This document shows, in pieces, positions 8,166-15,483 of a stretch of DNA of 39,391 nucleotides. Position 1 is the first letter of the stretch; every line of letters starts with the position of its first letter. A program made the translations under genes and the position numbers. Below the pieces are notes generated by a model, which was not told the origin of the DNA, made no database searches, and saw nothing but the letters and a program-made list of their open reading frames with translations. This DNA comes from Youngiibacter fragilis 232.1 (lineage in GTDB: Bacteria; Bacillota; Clostridia; Clostridiales; Clostridiaceae): NCBI RefSeq assembly GCF_000495435.3, contig NZ_AXUN02000171.1, forward strand, positions 1 to 39,391, given 5' to 3'.

Positions 8166-8855
8166 TTATAGCAATCCCATTAGAAGCGGGGCAAGTATGA
8201 CAGTCGCCAGCCCTGCAATACCGATAGAAAGTCCGCTCATGGCACCCTGCGTTTCCCCGAGCTCCATGGCCTTTGAAGTGCCTACCGCATGGGATGCAGT
8301 ACCAATTGCAACACCCTGGGCCACTTCATCCCTGATATGGAATACCTTGAGAAGTCCTGGTCCGATGACTGCTCCAGTAATCCCTGTAAGCACTATCACC
8401 GCAACCGACACCGGTACGATTCCTCCGATTTCCCTGGAGATCTCCATTCCTATGGCAGTAGTCACTGATTTCGGGATCATCGAAACCGCCACCGCCAGGT
8501 CAACCCTGAACAGTCTGGACAGAAGCACGACGCTCAGTATCGAGGTGACACTTCCGGCAAGTATACCAACAAGTATTGGCACCATGTCCTTCTTCAGCAT
8601 CTCGATCTGCCTGTAGAGCGGTAGTGCCAGGACTACGGTCGCAGGTCCGAGCAGAAACAGTATGAAGCTTCCGCCCATGTCATAGCTGGGCTTCGGGATG
8701 CCTGTCCCCATCAGGACAAGGATCACGATCACAATTCCAACCAGCAGAGGATTCATGAGCGGGCTCTTCGTTCGTCTGCTTATGAGTATTCCGATCTCAT
8801 AAGCCGCGATGGAAAGAAGTATCCCAAATGCCGGAGTGTTGAGGATCGATGCCAT
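8166..8855 (-). CDS. lrgB: LrgB-family membrane protein
   Basis: This 229-residue integral membrane protein matches LrgB/CidB/YohK, with about seven hydrophobic segments. It carries the conserved stretch SMIPKSVTTAIGMEISREIGG and the late GTASHAVGTSKAMELGE motif. LrgB works with LrgA. Family members are known as pyruvate transporters in Bacillus (PftAB), and a fused plant homologue (PLGG1) moves glycolate and glycerate. Sitting ahead of a 2-hydroxyacid dehydrogenase, the pair is probably a lactate, glycolate or pyruvate carrier rather than a lysis regulator. The start codon overlaps the lrgA stop (TGATG), and GAGGAGGAG lies inside the end of lrgA. Confidence 0.88.
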   Translation of the reverse strand: MASILNTPAFGILLSIAAYEIGILISRRTKSPLMNPLLVGIVIVILVLMGTGIPKPSYDMGGSFILFLLGPATVVLALPLYRQIEMLKKDMVPILVGILAGSVTSILSVVLLSRLFRVDLAVAVSMIPKSVTTAIGMEISREIGGIVPVSVAVIVLTGITGAVIGPGLLKVFHIRDEVAQGVAIGTASHAVGTSKAMELGETQGAMSGLSIGIAGLATVILAPLLMGLL

Positions 8856-9202
8856 CAGATTCTCCTCCTCTTCAAAAGCTGTACCGTCCAGCCGGTCACA
8901 CCGACTACCAGGACGGTTGAGATAACAACGATCATCAGTATCGGCAGCCATGCCGCTCCGACAACGTCAAGGCTGCTTATCAGCCCCACTCCTGCAGGAA
9001 CGAACATGAACGCCAGATGGTCAAGGAGAAACTTAGTGACAAGGCCGATGTCATCTGGCTTGATTACCTTAGTCATCAGCCCTAGGAACAGGATCACCAT
9101 ACCTATGACAGTTCCGGGTATGCTGATCCTAGTCACTGACCTTATAGCCTCACCTGCAAGAAGGATACCAAGTATGATCGCGAGCTGTCTTAGCACTTTC
9201 AT
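8855..9202 (-). CDS. lrgA: LrgA/CidA-family membrane protein
   Basis: This 115-residue protein has four hydrophobic helices and the family pattern ISIPGTVIGMVILFLGL followed by FVPAGVGLI near residue 70. It is the partner of LrgB and is translationally coupled to it. The ATG at 9202 follows AGGGG. It is the first gene of the operon, 42 bp downstream of a perfect LldR/PdhR-type operator, so its expression is probably induced by the acid that the operon consumes. The transport role is inferred from context and from characterised homologues. Confidence 0.87.
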   Translation of the reverse strand: MKVLRQLAIILGILLAGEAIRSVTRISIPGTVIGMVILFLGLMTKVIKPDDIGLVTKFLLDHLAFMFVPAGVGLISSLDVVGAAWLPILMIVVISTVLVVGVTGWTVQLLKRRRI

Positions 9203-9227
9203 TTCTTAACCCCTTACTTATTAAATT

Positions 9228-9256
9228 TTGGTCGTATGGTCATTTGGTATGACCAA
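9228..9256 (-). promoter_or_regulatory. LldR/PdhR-type operator upstream of lrgAB-etfBA-lctD
   Basis: TTGGTATGACCAA (9244-9256) is a perfect 5-3-5 inverted repeat and matches the TTGGTnnnACCAA consensus of PdhR/LldR-type GntR regulators. Two more TGGT half-sites lie beside it at exact 8-bp steps (9228, 9236, 9244). The site lies between the putative promoter and the lrgA start, which suits repression by the regulator encoded at 9529-10224. Confidence 0.75.
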
Positions 9257-9476
9257 TTTCTTGAGATGATAGTATCACAATGCTGATAACGTTTAAAGCT
9301 TAATTTAAAAATTAACATCCGCCTTCTGTAATCTTTTACATTCAAAATCCAAAGAAACCGCTAAGCATCTGCACCCGTAGACCATTCGCACCTACGAAAA
9401 ACTTTTTACACAGTATGATTTTGCGGTCATCAGTAAAATATTCCGTTAAATATTTAACCTTGAAAGGCAAAGTAAA

Positions 9477-9509
9477 GGAGATTACCCTTCACATTGAAAA
9501 GTAATCTCC
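9477..9509 (-). terminator. Terminator of the LldR-like regulator gene
   Basis: GGAGATTAC pairs with GTAATCTCC around a 15-base loop, and on the minus strand TTTACTTT follows. It lies 20 bp past the stop codon of the regulator. Confidence 0.7.
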
Positions 9510-9528
9510 GGAGTTCTCATATGCTCTT

Positions 9529-10224
9529 TTAGTACAGGTCCATATTCTTGATTATCATGTTCATATGGTCTTCCATTACTTTCGCAGCCTTTTTCTCATC
9601 ATGGTCAGCGAGTGCCTTGTAGATCTTCTCATGGTGCTCAAGGAGTGTTTCCTTATTCTCGTCCCTGTTGATTATCGCTTCCCTGGCCTCCTTGATGAAT
9701 GAATCCATGAGCGAAGATACTGCTGTAAGTATGCTTACGATCAGGTTGTTCCTTGAAGCCCTTGCGATGATGTAATGGAACCTCTTGTCGAGGACTACAT
9801 TTTCCTGCTCGTCCGGATGCGACTTCATACCGGCAATGATCTCAGCCAAGGCGTTTAGCTCCTCGTCTGTAATGCTCCTTGCAGCCAATGATGCGGTCTC
9901 CACCTCGAGCACCCTCCTAAGCTCCAGTATCTCTGAGTTCCTGCTGTCCTGAAGGGTAAACATCAGTGAAAGCGGCTCTATCAGGTTATCCTCAAACTGC
10001 TCACGAATGAAGTTGCCGCCGCCCTGCTTGCACTCAACCAGGCCGATTATCTGCAGAGCCCTCAGCGCTTCCCTGACCGATGTCCTTGAGACCTGCAGCC
10101 TTTCGACGAGTTCCCTTTCAGGAGGCAGCCTGTCGCCCTTCTTGAGCTCACCACTCACGATCATATATTTTATCTGTTCAATAACCTGCTCATAAACCTT
10201 CGTGTTCTTAACCGGAGTAAACAT
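9529..10224 (-). CDS. GntR-family regulator, FadR/LldR-like (LctA-type)
   Basis: This 231-residue protein has an N-terminal winged helix with SGELKKGDRLPPERELVERL and VSRTSVREALRALQIIGLVE (residues about 24-65), typical of the FadR branch. The C-terminal FCD domain keeps its metal ligands: DKRFH near residue 146, EHH near 191 and a late DHM. Such proteins repress lactate or pyruvate genes until bound by the acid. It lies directly upstream of the lrgAB-etfBA-lctD operon, as lctA precedes lctBCD in Acetobacterium. The ATG at 10224 follows AAGGAAG. The inverted repeat at 10266-10278 may be its own control site. It is the best candidate to bind the operators at 9244 and 26887. Confidence 0.88.
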   Translation of the reverse strand: MFTPVKNTKVYEQVIEQIKYMIVSGELKKGDRLPPERELVERLQVSRTSVREALRALQIIGLVECKQGGGNFIREQFEDNLIEPLSLMFTLQDSRNSEILELRRVLEVETASLAARSITDEELNALAEIIAGMKSHPDEQENVVLDKRFHYIIARASRNNLIVSILTAVSSLMDSFIKEAREAIINRDENKETLLEHHEKIYKALADHDEKKAAKVMEDHMNMIIKNMDLY

Positions 10225-10265
10225 ACTCTACACTTCCTTCAGATGACTTCTCGATTCCATCGACT

Positions 10266-10278
10266 GTGGACTGTCCAC
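10266..10278. promoter_or_regulatory. Palindrome upstream of the LldR-like gene
   Basis: GTGGACTGTCCAC is a perfect 6-1-6 palindrome 42 bp before the regulator start codon, in the 65-bp gap after the aldo/keto reductase. It does not match the TTGGT operator. No convincing -10/-35 pair is visible nearby. Confidence 0.35.
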
Positions 10279-10289
10279 TAAACCAATTA

Positions 10290-11495
10290 TCACCCAAAGC
10301 ACCAACATTTGCAATCTTTCCTGGTATTAGCAGTCCCCTGAATCTTAAGGTCAGGCTCCTGTTTCCTATTTTTTTGTAGGGAAAGCAAATGAAAATCAAA
10401 CTTTGCAGAAACATCCTTGAGGTGGTCGATGATATGGAGATGCTGCGGACATACGCTCTCACACTGACCGCAGGCTATGCAGTCCTTCGCCCTGCCGTGG
10501 TTTGTCGCAAGGTTCATGTAGAACAGGATCTCATTGCTCATGGCTGACCTGCTCGCGCTGTTGTATAGGGCGAAGTAGTCAGGAATCGCAATGCTCATGG
10601 GACAGTCCTTCTCGCAGTATCTGCAGGTTGTGCAGGCTATGGCAGTGTCCTCATTTATTATTTTCGTGACCTGCCTGATGATCTCATTCTCATCTTCACT
10701 AAGCGGCTTGAAATCATCCATATAGGATGTGTTGTCCTGGAGCTGATCCATGGCGCTCATTCCGCTGAGTACCATGAAAACACCCTCCTGGCTTGCAGCA
10801 TATCTTATGGCCCATGAAGGCACAGACGCATGCGGAGCATGCTCCTTCATCAGCTTTTCAGCCATGTTCGGGATATTCACAAGATTGCCTCCCTTGACCG
10901 GCTCCATGACAACTACCGGCTTGCCATGCCTCCTGGCAACCTCAAGGCATTTCCTTGACTGTATTCCAGGATTCTACCAGTCAGCATAGTTTATCTGCAG
11001 CTGCACAAAGTCCAGCTCAAGATGTGCAGTCAGTATCTCCTCTAGCAGCTCAGGGGTATCGTGGAATGATATCCCAAAATTAAGGATTCGGCCTTCCTGC
11101 TTCTTCCCTAAGCAGAAGCCAAAGCTATCGAAATCACAAGCTTTCTTATAGGAGGTTATCCCAATATTATTCAGCAGATAGTAGTCAAAGAACTCTACAC
11201 CGCAGTTTTCAAGCTGCTCGTTAAATATTCTTTCCTTGTCCTCCAGGGAATTGAAATCACGCATGGGCATCTTTGTAGCAAGCTTGAAGCTTTTCCTGTC
11301 ATGCCTTTTGACAATTGACTCCCTTACCGCAGCTTCAGCCTTGTATCCATGATAGGGGTACGCAGTGTCAAAGTATCCAAAGCCTCTAGCCAAAAATGTA
11401 TCCACCATGCTGTTGAAGGTCTCAACATCGAAGGAGGTTTGGTCCTTTTTGTCCAAAAGGGGCAGCCTCATGCATCCGAACCCGAATTTCTTCAT
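10290..11495 (-). pseudogene. Fe-S aldo/keto reductase interrupted by one in-frame TAG
   Basis: Two collinear pieces in the same frame make one aldo/keto reductase with a C-terminal ferredoxin domain. The first piece starts at ATG 11495 (after GGGGGAAAGG) with MKKFGFGCMRLP, includes FDTAYPYH, and ends at LQINYADW. A TAG at 10974-10976 follows, then NPGIQSRKCLEVARR and MEPVKGGNLV continue without a frame change. The family normally reads DWEN here, so one GAG-to-TAG change explains the break. The C-terminal part has two four-cysteine motifs, CTTCRYCEKDCP and CIACGQCESVCP. It ends in an unusual 34-residue tail rich in Lys and Cys beyond the normal end. Read intact it would be about 400 residues. 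The substrate is unknown. Confidence 0.85.
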
Positions 11496-11552
11496 TTCCT
11501 TTCCCCCATACTTTGGTTTACTGATGAATGTTCTCAACCTAAACAAAGCATC

Positions 11553-11572
11553 TGGAGTACGCTCCAAGTCAA
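11553..11572 (-). promoter_or_regulatory. MerR-type operator/-35 of the aldo/keto reductase
   Basis: On the minus strand, TTGACT (11567-11572) runs into the inverted repeat TGGAG-CGTA-CTCCA (11553-11566). A dyad filling an over-long spacer next to a TTGACT -35 is typical of MerR-family promoters of aldehyde-responsive reductases. The -10 is weak (TTTGTT at 19-bp spacing). No MerR gene is in the window. Confidence 0.45.
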
Positions 11573-11650
11573 GATAGTTTATACACTTAAATTTATTCGC
11601 ATTTTTGCAAAATCCAACAATAAGGCTGCCACTGCATATTGGCTAATTCT

Positions 11651-11689
11651 TTCCGGACGATTGTTATTCGTCCGGATTAATCCGGTCGA
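11651..11689. repeat. Palindromic repeat cluster, left of the AlbA_2 gene
   Basis: CCGGACGA (11653-11660) and TCGTCCGG (11668-11675) form a perfect inverted repeat with a 7-bp spacer. A third half-site, CCGGTCGA, follows at 11682-11689. The 25-bp unit 11651-11675 matches 13096-13120 at 23 positions and in the same orientation. Confidence 0.85.
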
Positions 11690-11760
11690 TAATAATCATC
11701 CATAATCTTGCTTATAAAATAAATTATGCTCTTCTTGGAAACCACATGGATATTATTACT

Positions 11761-13083
11761 TTATTCTCTAGCCTGGTAGGTTACATTTCTGCCACGCCCC
11801 AGCTGAATTATAAGCCTTTTATCTCTCAACTGAGTAATCCAGAATATCGTCTGTGACTTTCCCAGTTTGATTTCTTTCTCAATATCAGCACGGCTTATCG
11901 GTCCTTTATTACTTATAACTTCATAAATTTCCTTTGCGACTTCGCTCATGCTATCAAGTCTTGAAATAAACCCTTTATCACTATCTGCAGTATTACCCGA
12001 TATTTTTGGAAGAACTACTGTGATGCTATTTTCAGATACATGAAATTCGGGTTTTTTTGCTGAATCCTTATAATATGCCTTGATCCTTCTTACCCCTGTG
12101 GCTAGTTTCTCAATAATCCTAAGTCTGTAAAAAACATCTGCGATTACTCTGTTTCTCGATACTGAAATACGCCCTTCTAAATACTCCTCCTCGGATATTC
12201 CAATGGGTAAACCTCCAGGTGAAAATATTTCTATGCGATCTGTGTAGATTTCAATTCTCGCAGCAGCATCACGGGAGTAATCACGGTGAACTATCATGTT
12301 TGCCACTGCCTCACGGTATGCTACCAATGGCACCTCTTCCACTGTTTCCCTGAACGCGCTCGTGATCACTTCACCCACATTGATATGTTTCCGATAAAAA
12401 TCCATACACACATCAAATTGCTCAAGCACTGACATTCCACTTAGCGTCTGCCTGTCTCTTATCTCAACAACATTATCATTGCTATAAGCAATCAGGTTAA
12501 TCATCTTATTTACTTGATTGTCACCATCTGAAAGAATTACTGCTGCATTATTATACTTTCCTGTTCTTTTTAATCCGAGTGTTATTAGAAGATCCTCAGT
12601 CAAAATTTGAATTCCAAGTCCTTTTTTTATTGCTCTACTTAAGAATGCAAAATTAAGATCCTGAGTTGCAGATACAAGTTCCTCGAAGCTTGTATTCCTT
12701 CCTTGAAGAATAAGTTCCTCATATGCGAATCTGTCTACAGCTACAGTTGAAGTATCCATGCGCTTATACGCTTTGTTTTTGTAAAGATAAGGAGTGTTTT
12801 CCCCTTTGTATACCTTCAAAACAACTATATTTTTTCCATCATACAATATTTTTTCGATTTCATAGTATGGCTTCGGATCCAGGTTGTCATTTATTGCATT
12901 CTCAAGGGTAAGCCTAAGTTCATCAGGACTATCCACACCAATAATGTGCAGATCATCTGAAATCCCCAAAATGATATGGCCATCATGATAATTAGCAAAT
13001 GCACTGACAGTCTTTAATAGTGTATTGGAATAATTCTGCTTGTATTCTATTTGCCTGGTTTCGCCTGCCATAAGTATTTCCAT
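11761..13083 (-). CDS. AlbA_2 (Schlafen-like) / HATPase_c_4 transcriptional regulator
   Basis: This 440-residue protein belongs to the large family often labelled RecG-like or 'putative DNA-binding protein'. The N-terminal AlbA_2 domain (about residues 5-125) opens with GETRQIEYKQNYS and has HDGHIILGISDDLHIIGVD. The middle GHKL-like ATPase-type domain carries AYREAVANMIVHRDYSR and FSPGGLPIG near residues 255-300. The end is a winged helix (about residues 380-440, ISNKGPISRADIEKEIKLG). The in-frame ATG at 13134 is rejected because it reads through the palindrome; ATG 13083 has GGAGG 6 nt upstream. The gene is visibly AT-richer than its neighbours, which suggests transfer. Its flanking CCGGACGA palindromes suggest self-regulation. 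Confidence 0.82.
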   Translation of the reverse strand: MEILMAGETRQIEYKQNYSNTLLKTVSAFANYHDGHIILGISDDLHIIGVDSPDELRLTLENAINDNLDPKPYYEIEKILYDGKNIVVLKVYKGENTPYLYKNKAYKRMDTSTVAVDRFAYEELILQGRNTSFEELVSATQDLNFAFLSRAIKKGLGIQILTEDLLITLGLKRTGKYNNAAVILSDGDNQVNKMINLIAYSNDNVVEIRDRQTLSGMSVLEQFDVCMDFYRKHINVGEVITSAFRETVEEVPLVAYREAVANMIVHRDYSRDAAARIEIYTDRIEIFSPGGLPIGISEEEYLEGRISVSRNRVIADVFYRLRIIEKLATGVRRIKAYYKDSAKKPEFHVSENSITVVLPKISGNTADSDKGFISRLDSMSEVAKEIYEVISNKGPISRADIEKEIKLGKSQTIFWITQLRDKRLIIQLGRGRNVTYQARE

Positions 13084-13095
13084 TTCAGACCTCCA

Positions 13096-13189
13096 TTCCG
13101 GACGATTTTCATTCGTCCGGTTTAAGTTTACCATATCCTGCTATTTTTTTCCATAATTCGTCCGGTTTTCCGGTCGAACCTCCGGTCGA
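13096..13189. repeat. Palindromic repeat cluster upstream of the AlbA_2 gene
   Basis: Five half-sites of the type CCGG(A/T)CGA lie in 92 bp: CCGGACGA 13098-13105, TCGTCCGG 13113-13120, TCGTCCGG 13158-13165, CCGGTCGA 13170-13177 and CCGGTCGA 13182-13189. The first pair is a perfect palindrome directly before the ribosome binding site; the last three are spaced 12 bp apart. This placement suits an operator for the adjacent regulator gene. Confidence 0.85.
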
Positions 13190-13221
13190 AAGATCTCGAG
13201 CCTTCAATGACTGCCGAATGA

Positions 13222-13253
13222 GAAAATCGCCTGCCAGACAATGCCAACAGACG
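13222..13253 (-). terminator. Possible weak terminator after glf
   Basis: On the minus strand CGTCTG pairs with CAGGCG (one G-U pair) and is followed by ATTTTC. The stem has only six pairs and a long loop. Confidence 0.3.
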
Positions 13254-13283
13254 ATCCCTTATATTCAATATCCATCTCACCGT

Positions 13284-14384
13284 TTATGCTTCTTTTTCCA
13301 ATACTGCCATTTCCAGAGCTCTCTGCACGATATGGTGCATATCGTAATATCTGTATTCGCCAAGCCTCCCGGCAAATAGCACACCTTTTTCATTATCTGC
13401 CATCTGCCTGTATTTAGCGTATATTTCGTTGTTCCTTGCATCATTTACCGGATAGTACGGTTCACATCCTTGTTCCCATTTTTCAGGGTATTCCCTGGTT
13501 ATTACAGTCTTTGGCTGTGTTCCGAATTCGAAGTGCTTGTGTTCAATTATCCTTGTGTAAGGAACTTCATATTCTGTGTAGTTAACTACTGCGCTTCCTT
13601 GATAGTTGTCTGTATCAAGTACTTCATGCTGAAACCTCAGGCTCCTGTATTCAAGCTCGCCATGCTCATAGTTGAAGTACTCATCTATCATGCCTGTAAA
13701 GACTATCTTCTTTGCCGATTTGGAATATTGCTCCCTGTCCTTTAAAAAGTCAGCATTTAAGATGACCTCTGTACCTTCCAGGAGCCTTTCAACAATCCTT
13801 GTATAGCCTCCGACCGGTATGCCCTGGTACCTGTCATTGAAGTAATTGTTGCTGTAGATGAACCTCATGGGAAGCCTCTTGATGATGAAGGCAGGGAGCT
13901 CAGTCGCCTTCTTTCCCCACTGCTTCTCCGTATACCCCTTTATCAGCTTCTCGTAGATGTCTCGTCCGACAAGGCTTAACGCCTGCTCCTCAAGGTTTTT
14001 CGGTTCACTTATCCTCTCAGCTTCAACCTGTTCTTTTATGATCCTTCTTGCTTCCTCAGGTGTCCTTATACCCCACATCTGGTGGAAGGTGTTCATGTTG
14101 AAGGGAAGATTGTATATCTCATCCCTGTATATGGCTATCGGTTCGTTTGTGAACCGGTTGAAGTCCGCAAAACTGTTCATATACTCCCATACCGCCTTGT
14201 TGTCGGTATGGAAGATATGCGCCCCGTATTCGTGTACGTTTATGTCTTCAGCTTCCCTGGTATATACATTTCCGCCTATGTGGCTTCTTTTGTCGATAAC
14301 AAGGCACTTCTTCCCGGCTTTCTTCATCTCATGGGCGAAGACGCTGCCGTAAAGTCCGGCCCCAACAATAAGATAATCATACAT
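13284..14384 (-). CDS. glf: UDP-galactopyranose mutase
   Basis: This 366-residue FAD enzyme converts UDP-galactopyranose to UDP-galactofuranose for cell-surface glycans. The N-terminus MYDYLIVGAGLYGSVFAHEM holds the GxGxxG dinucleotide fold. HIGGNVY and VHEYGAHIFHTDNKAVWEY follow, and the UGM core has EKQWGKKATELPAF near residue 165 and RYQGIPVGGYT near 195. The C-terminal segment has GRLGEYRYYDMHHIVQRAL. The length is normal for the family. The ATG overlaps the stop of the upstream glycosyltransferase (TGATG), so the two are translated together. The pairing implies a galactofuranose-containing polymer. Confidence 0.93.
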   Translation of the reverse strand: MYDYLIVGAGLYGSVFAHEMKKAGKKCLVIDKRSHIGGNVYTREAEDINVHEYGAHIFHTDNKAVWEYMNSFADFNRFTNEPIAIYRDEIYNLPFNMNTFHQMWGIRTPEEARRIIKEQVEAERISEPKNLEEQALSLVGRDIYEKLIKGYTEKQWGKKATELPAFIIKRLPMRFIYSNNYFNDRYQGIPVGGYTRIVERLLEGTEVILNADFLKDREQYSKSAKKIVFTGMIDEYFNYEHGELEYRSLRFQHEVLDTDNYQGSAVVNYTEYEVPYTRIIEHKHFEFGTQPKTVITREYPEKWEQGCEPYYPVNDARNNEIYAKYRQMADNEKGVLFAGRLGEYRYYDMHHIVQRALEMAVLEKEA

Positions 14385-15400
14385 CAGTTGAACCCCACAA
14401 CCTTTCGCGATACCTTGTATACCGCAATCGACACGATCCTTCCGAACCTTCCCGGAAGGTTGACGGTAGCACCCAGGAATCCCCTCCTGAAATGCCTGTA
14501 GATCCTCTTGTTCCTGGTCTTTATGAACTGCCAGAGGTCCCGCTTCTTCCTGAGGTTTTCTGCTGTTCCCGACCGTATAAGCATGATCGAGGTCACTATC
14601 GTAACAATCTCAAGATAATTGAGCATGTACCTTCTCTGCCTTACGTTAGTCACACTGTCAAGGTCCACCTGCTCGAACATGAGCCTGTTGACCTTTATCT
14701 GCTGGTCGATCCTTCTTATCATCACAGCTTCATTGACGGACTGGTCAGCACGGCCTATGAAATAACGATAAAAATCGACATCGATGTAGTACAGCGTCTT
14801 CACATGCTGCATTGGGACATATACGAAGAGGTTGTCCACGTAGAAGGTATGCTCGGGCAGTATGAGCCCTGATTCCTTCAGCACATCCATCCTGAATATG
14901 ACTGAATGCATCAGCATGTACTGTCCCTTCCTGAATCTCTTCACCTCATCCCATGTGATAATGCGTTCCTCAGGCAAGGCATTCCTGTACCGCATTGCCA
15001 TGTTAACCAGGTTTCCCTGCTTCTCATAGACAAAGTTGCTTACGAAAAGGTCGACATCAGACCCTTGTTCAACCATCCTGCCTATCGTTTCAAGGATACG
15101 CTTATACGCGTCGAGGTCAACCCAGTCATCGCTGTCGACCACCTTGAAATACCTTCCGGCGGCATTTCTCATGCCGGTATTCACAGCTCCGCCATGTCCG
15201 GCATTCTTCTGATGGATCGCCCTTACAATCAGGGGGAACCTTTCTGCATACTCATCCGCAATCAAGCCGGTGTCATCAGATGACCCGTCATCAATGACCA
15301 GTATCTCAACTTGCTCTCCGCCTGGAAGAAGGGATTCTATGCAGTTCCTCATATATTCCTGTGAGTTGTAGCATGGAACGGCTATGGACAATAGTTTCAT
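14384..15400 (-). CDS. Family 2 glycosyltransferase
   Basis: This 338-residue GT-A glycosyltransferase starts MKLLSIAVPCYNSQEYMRNC and has VLVIDDGS-like LVIDDGSSDDTGLIADEY near residue 36. The nucleotide-sugar site is QKNAGHGGAVNTGMRNA and the metal-binding DxD lies in KVVDSDDWVD near residue 92. The C-terminal half carries basic helices, with no obvious transmembrane segment. A TTG codon immediately precedes the ATG; ATG 15400 with GAGG 8 nt upstream is chosen. The operon with glf suggests that it transfers a sugar, possibly galactofuranose, to a surface glycan. The acceptor is unknown. Confidence 0.87.
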   Translation of the reverse strand: MKLLSIAVPCYNSQEYMRNCIESLLPGGEQVEILVIDDGSSDDTGLIADEYAERFPLIVRAIHQKNAGHGGAVNTGMRNAAGRYFKVVDSDDWVDLDAYKRILETIGRMVEQGSDVDLFVSNFVYEKQGNLVNMAMRYRNALPEERIITWDEVKRFRKGQYMLMHSVIFRMDVLKESGLILPEHTFYVDNLFVYVPMQHVKTLYYIDVDFYRYFIGRADQSVNEAVMIRRIDQQIKVNRLMFEQVDLDSVTNVRQRRYMLNYLEIVTIVTSIMLIRSGTAENLRKKRDLWQFIKTRNKRIYRHFRRGFLGATVNLPGRFGRIVSIAVYKVSRKVVGFN

Positions 15401-15483
15401 CAAAAATACCTCAACTAGATATAATATAGTGGCTTAAGGAAAAGTAAGTTTCTTGTATGAATACTTGATTTTAATGGACCTCG

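Larger units (their letters stand above)
9203..9528. other. Promoter-terminator region between lrgA and the LldR-like gene
   Basis: These 326 bp contain no gene. They hold the operator at 9228-9256, a possible weak minus-strand promoter (TTTAAA/TACTAT with 17-bp spacing at about 9268-9296), and the terminator of the upstream GntR gene at 9477-9509. The stretch 9300-9470 is AT-rich and I see nothing specific in it. Confidence 0.5.

Noticed and set aside
10974-11495. TAG recoding (pyrrolysine-type) to explain the split aldo/keto reductase and permease
   Set aside because: TAG is the normal stop of several intact genes in the window, and no pyl genes or suppressor tRNA are visible.
11651-13189. 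Classical insertion sequence with terminal inverted repeats
   Set aside because: The flanking units are in the same orientation, are themselves palindromes, and the gene is not a transposase; no target-site duplication was seen.
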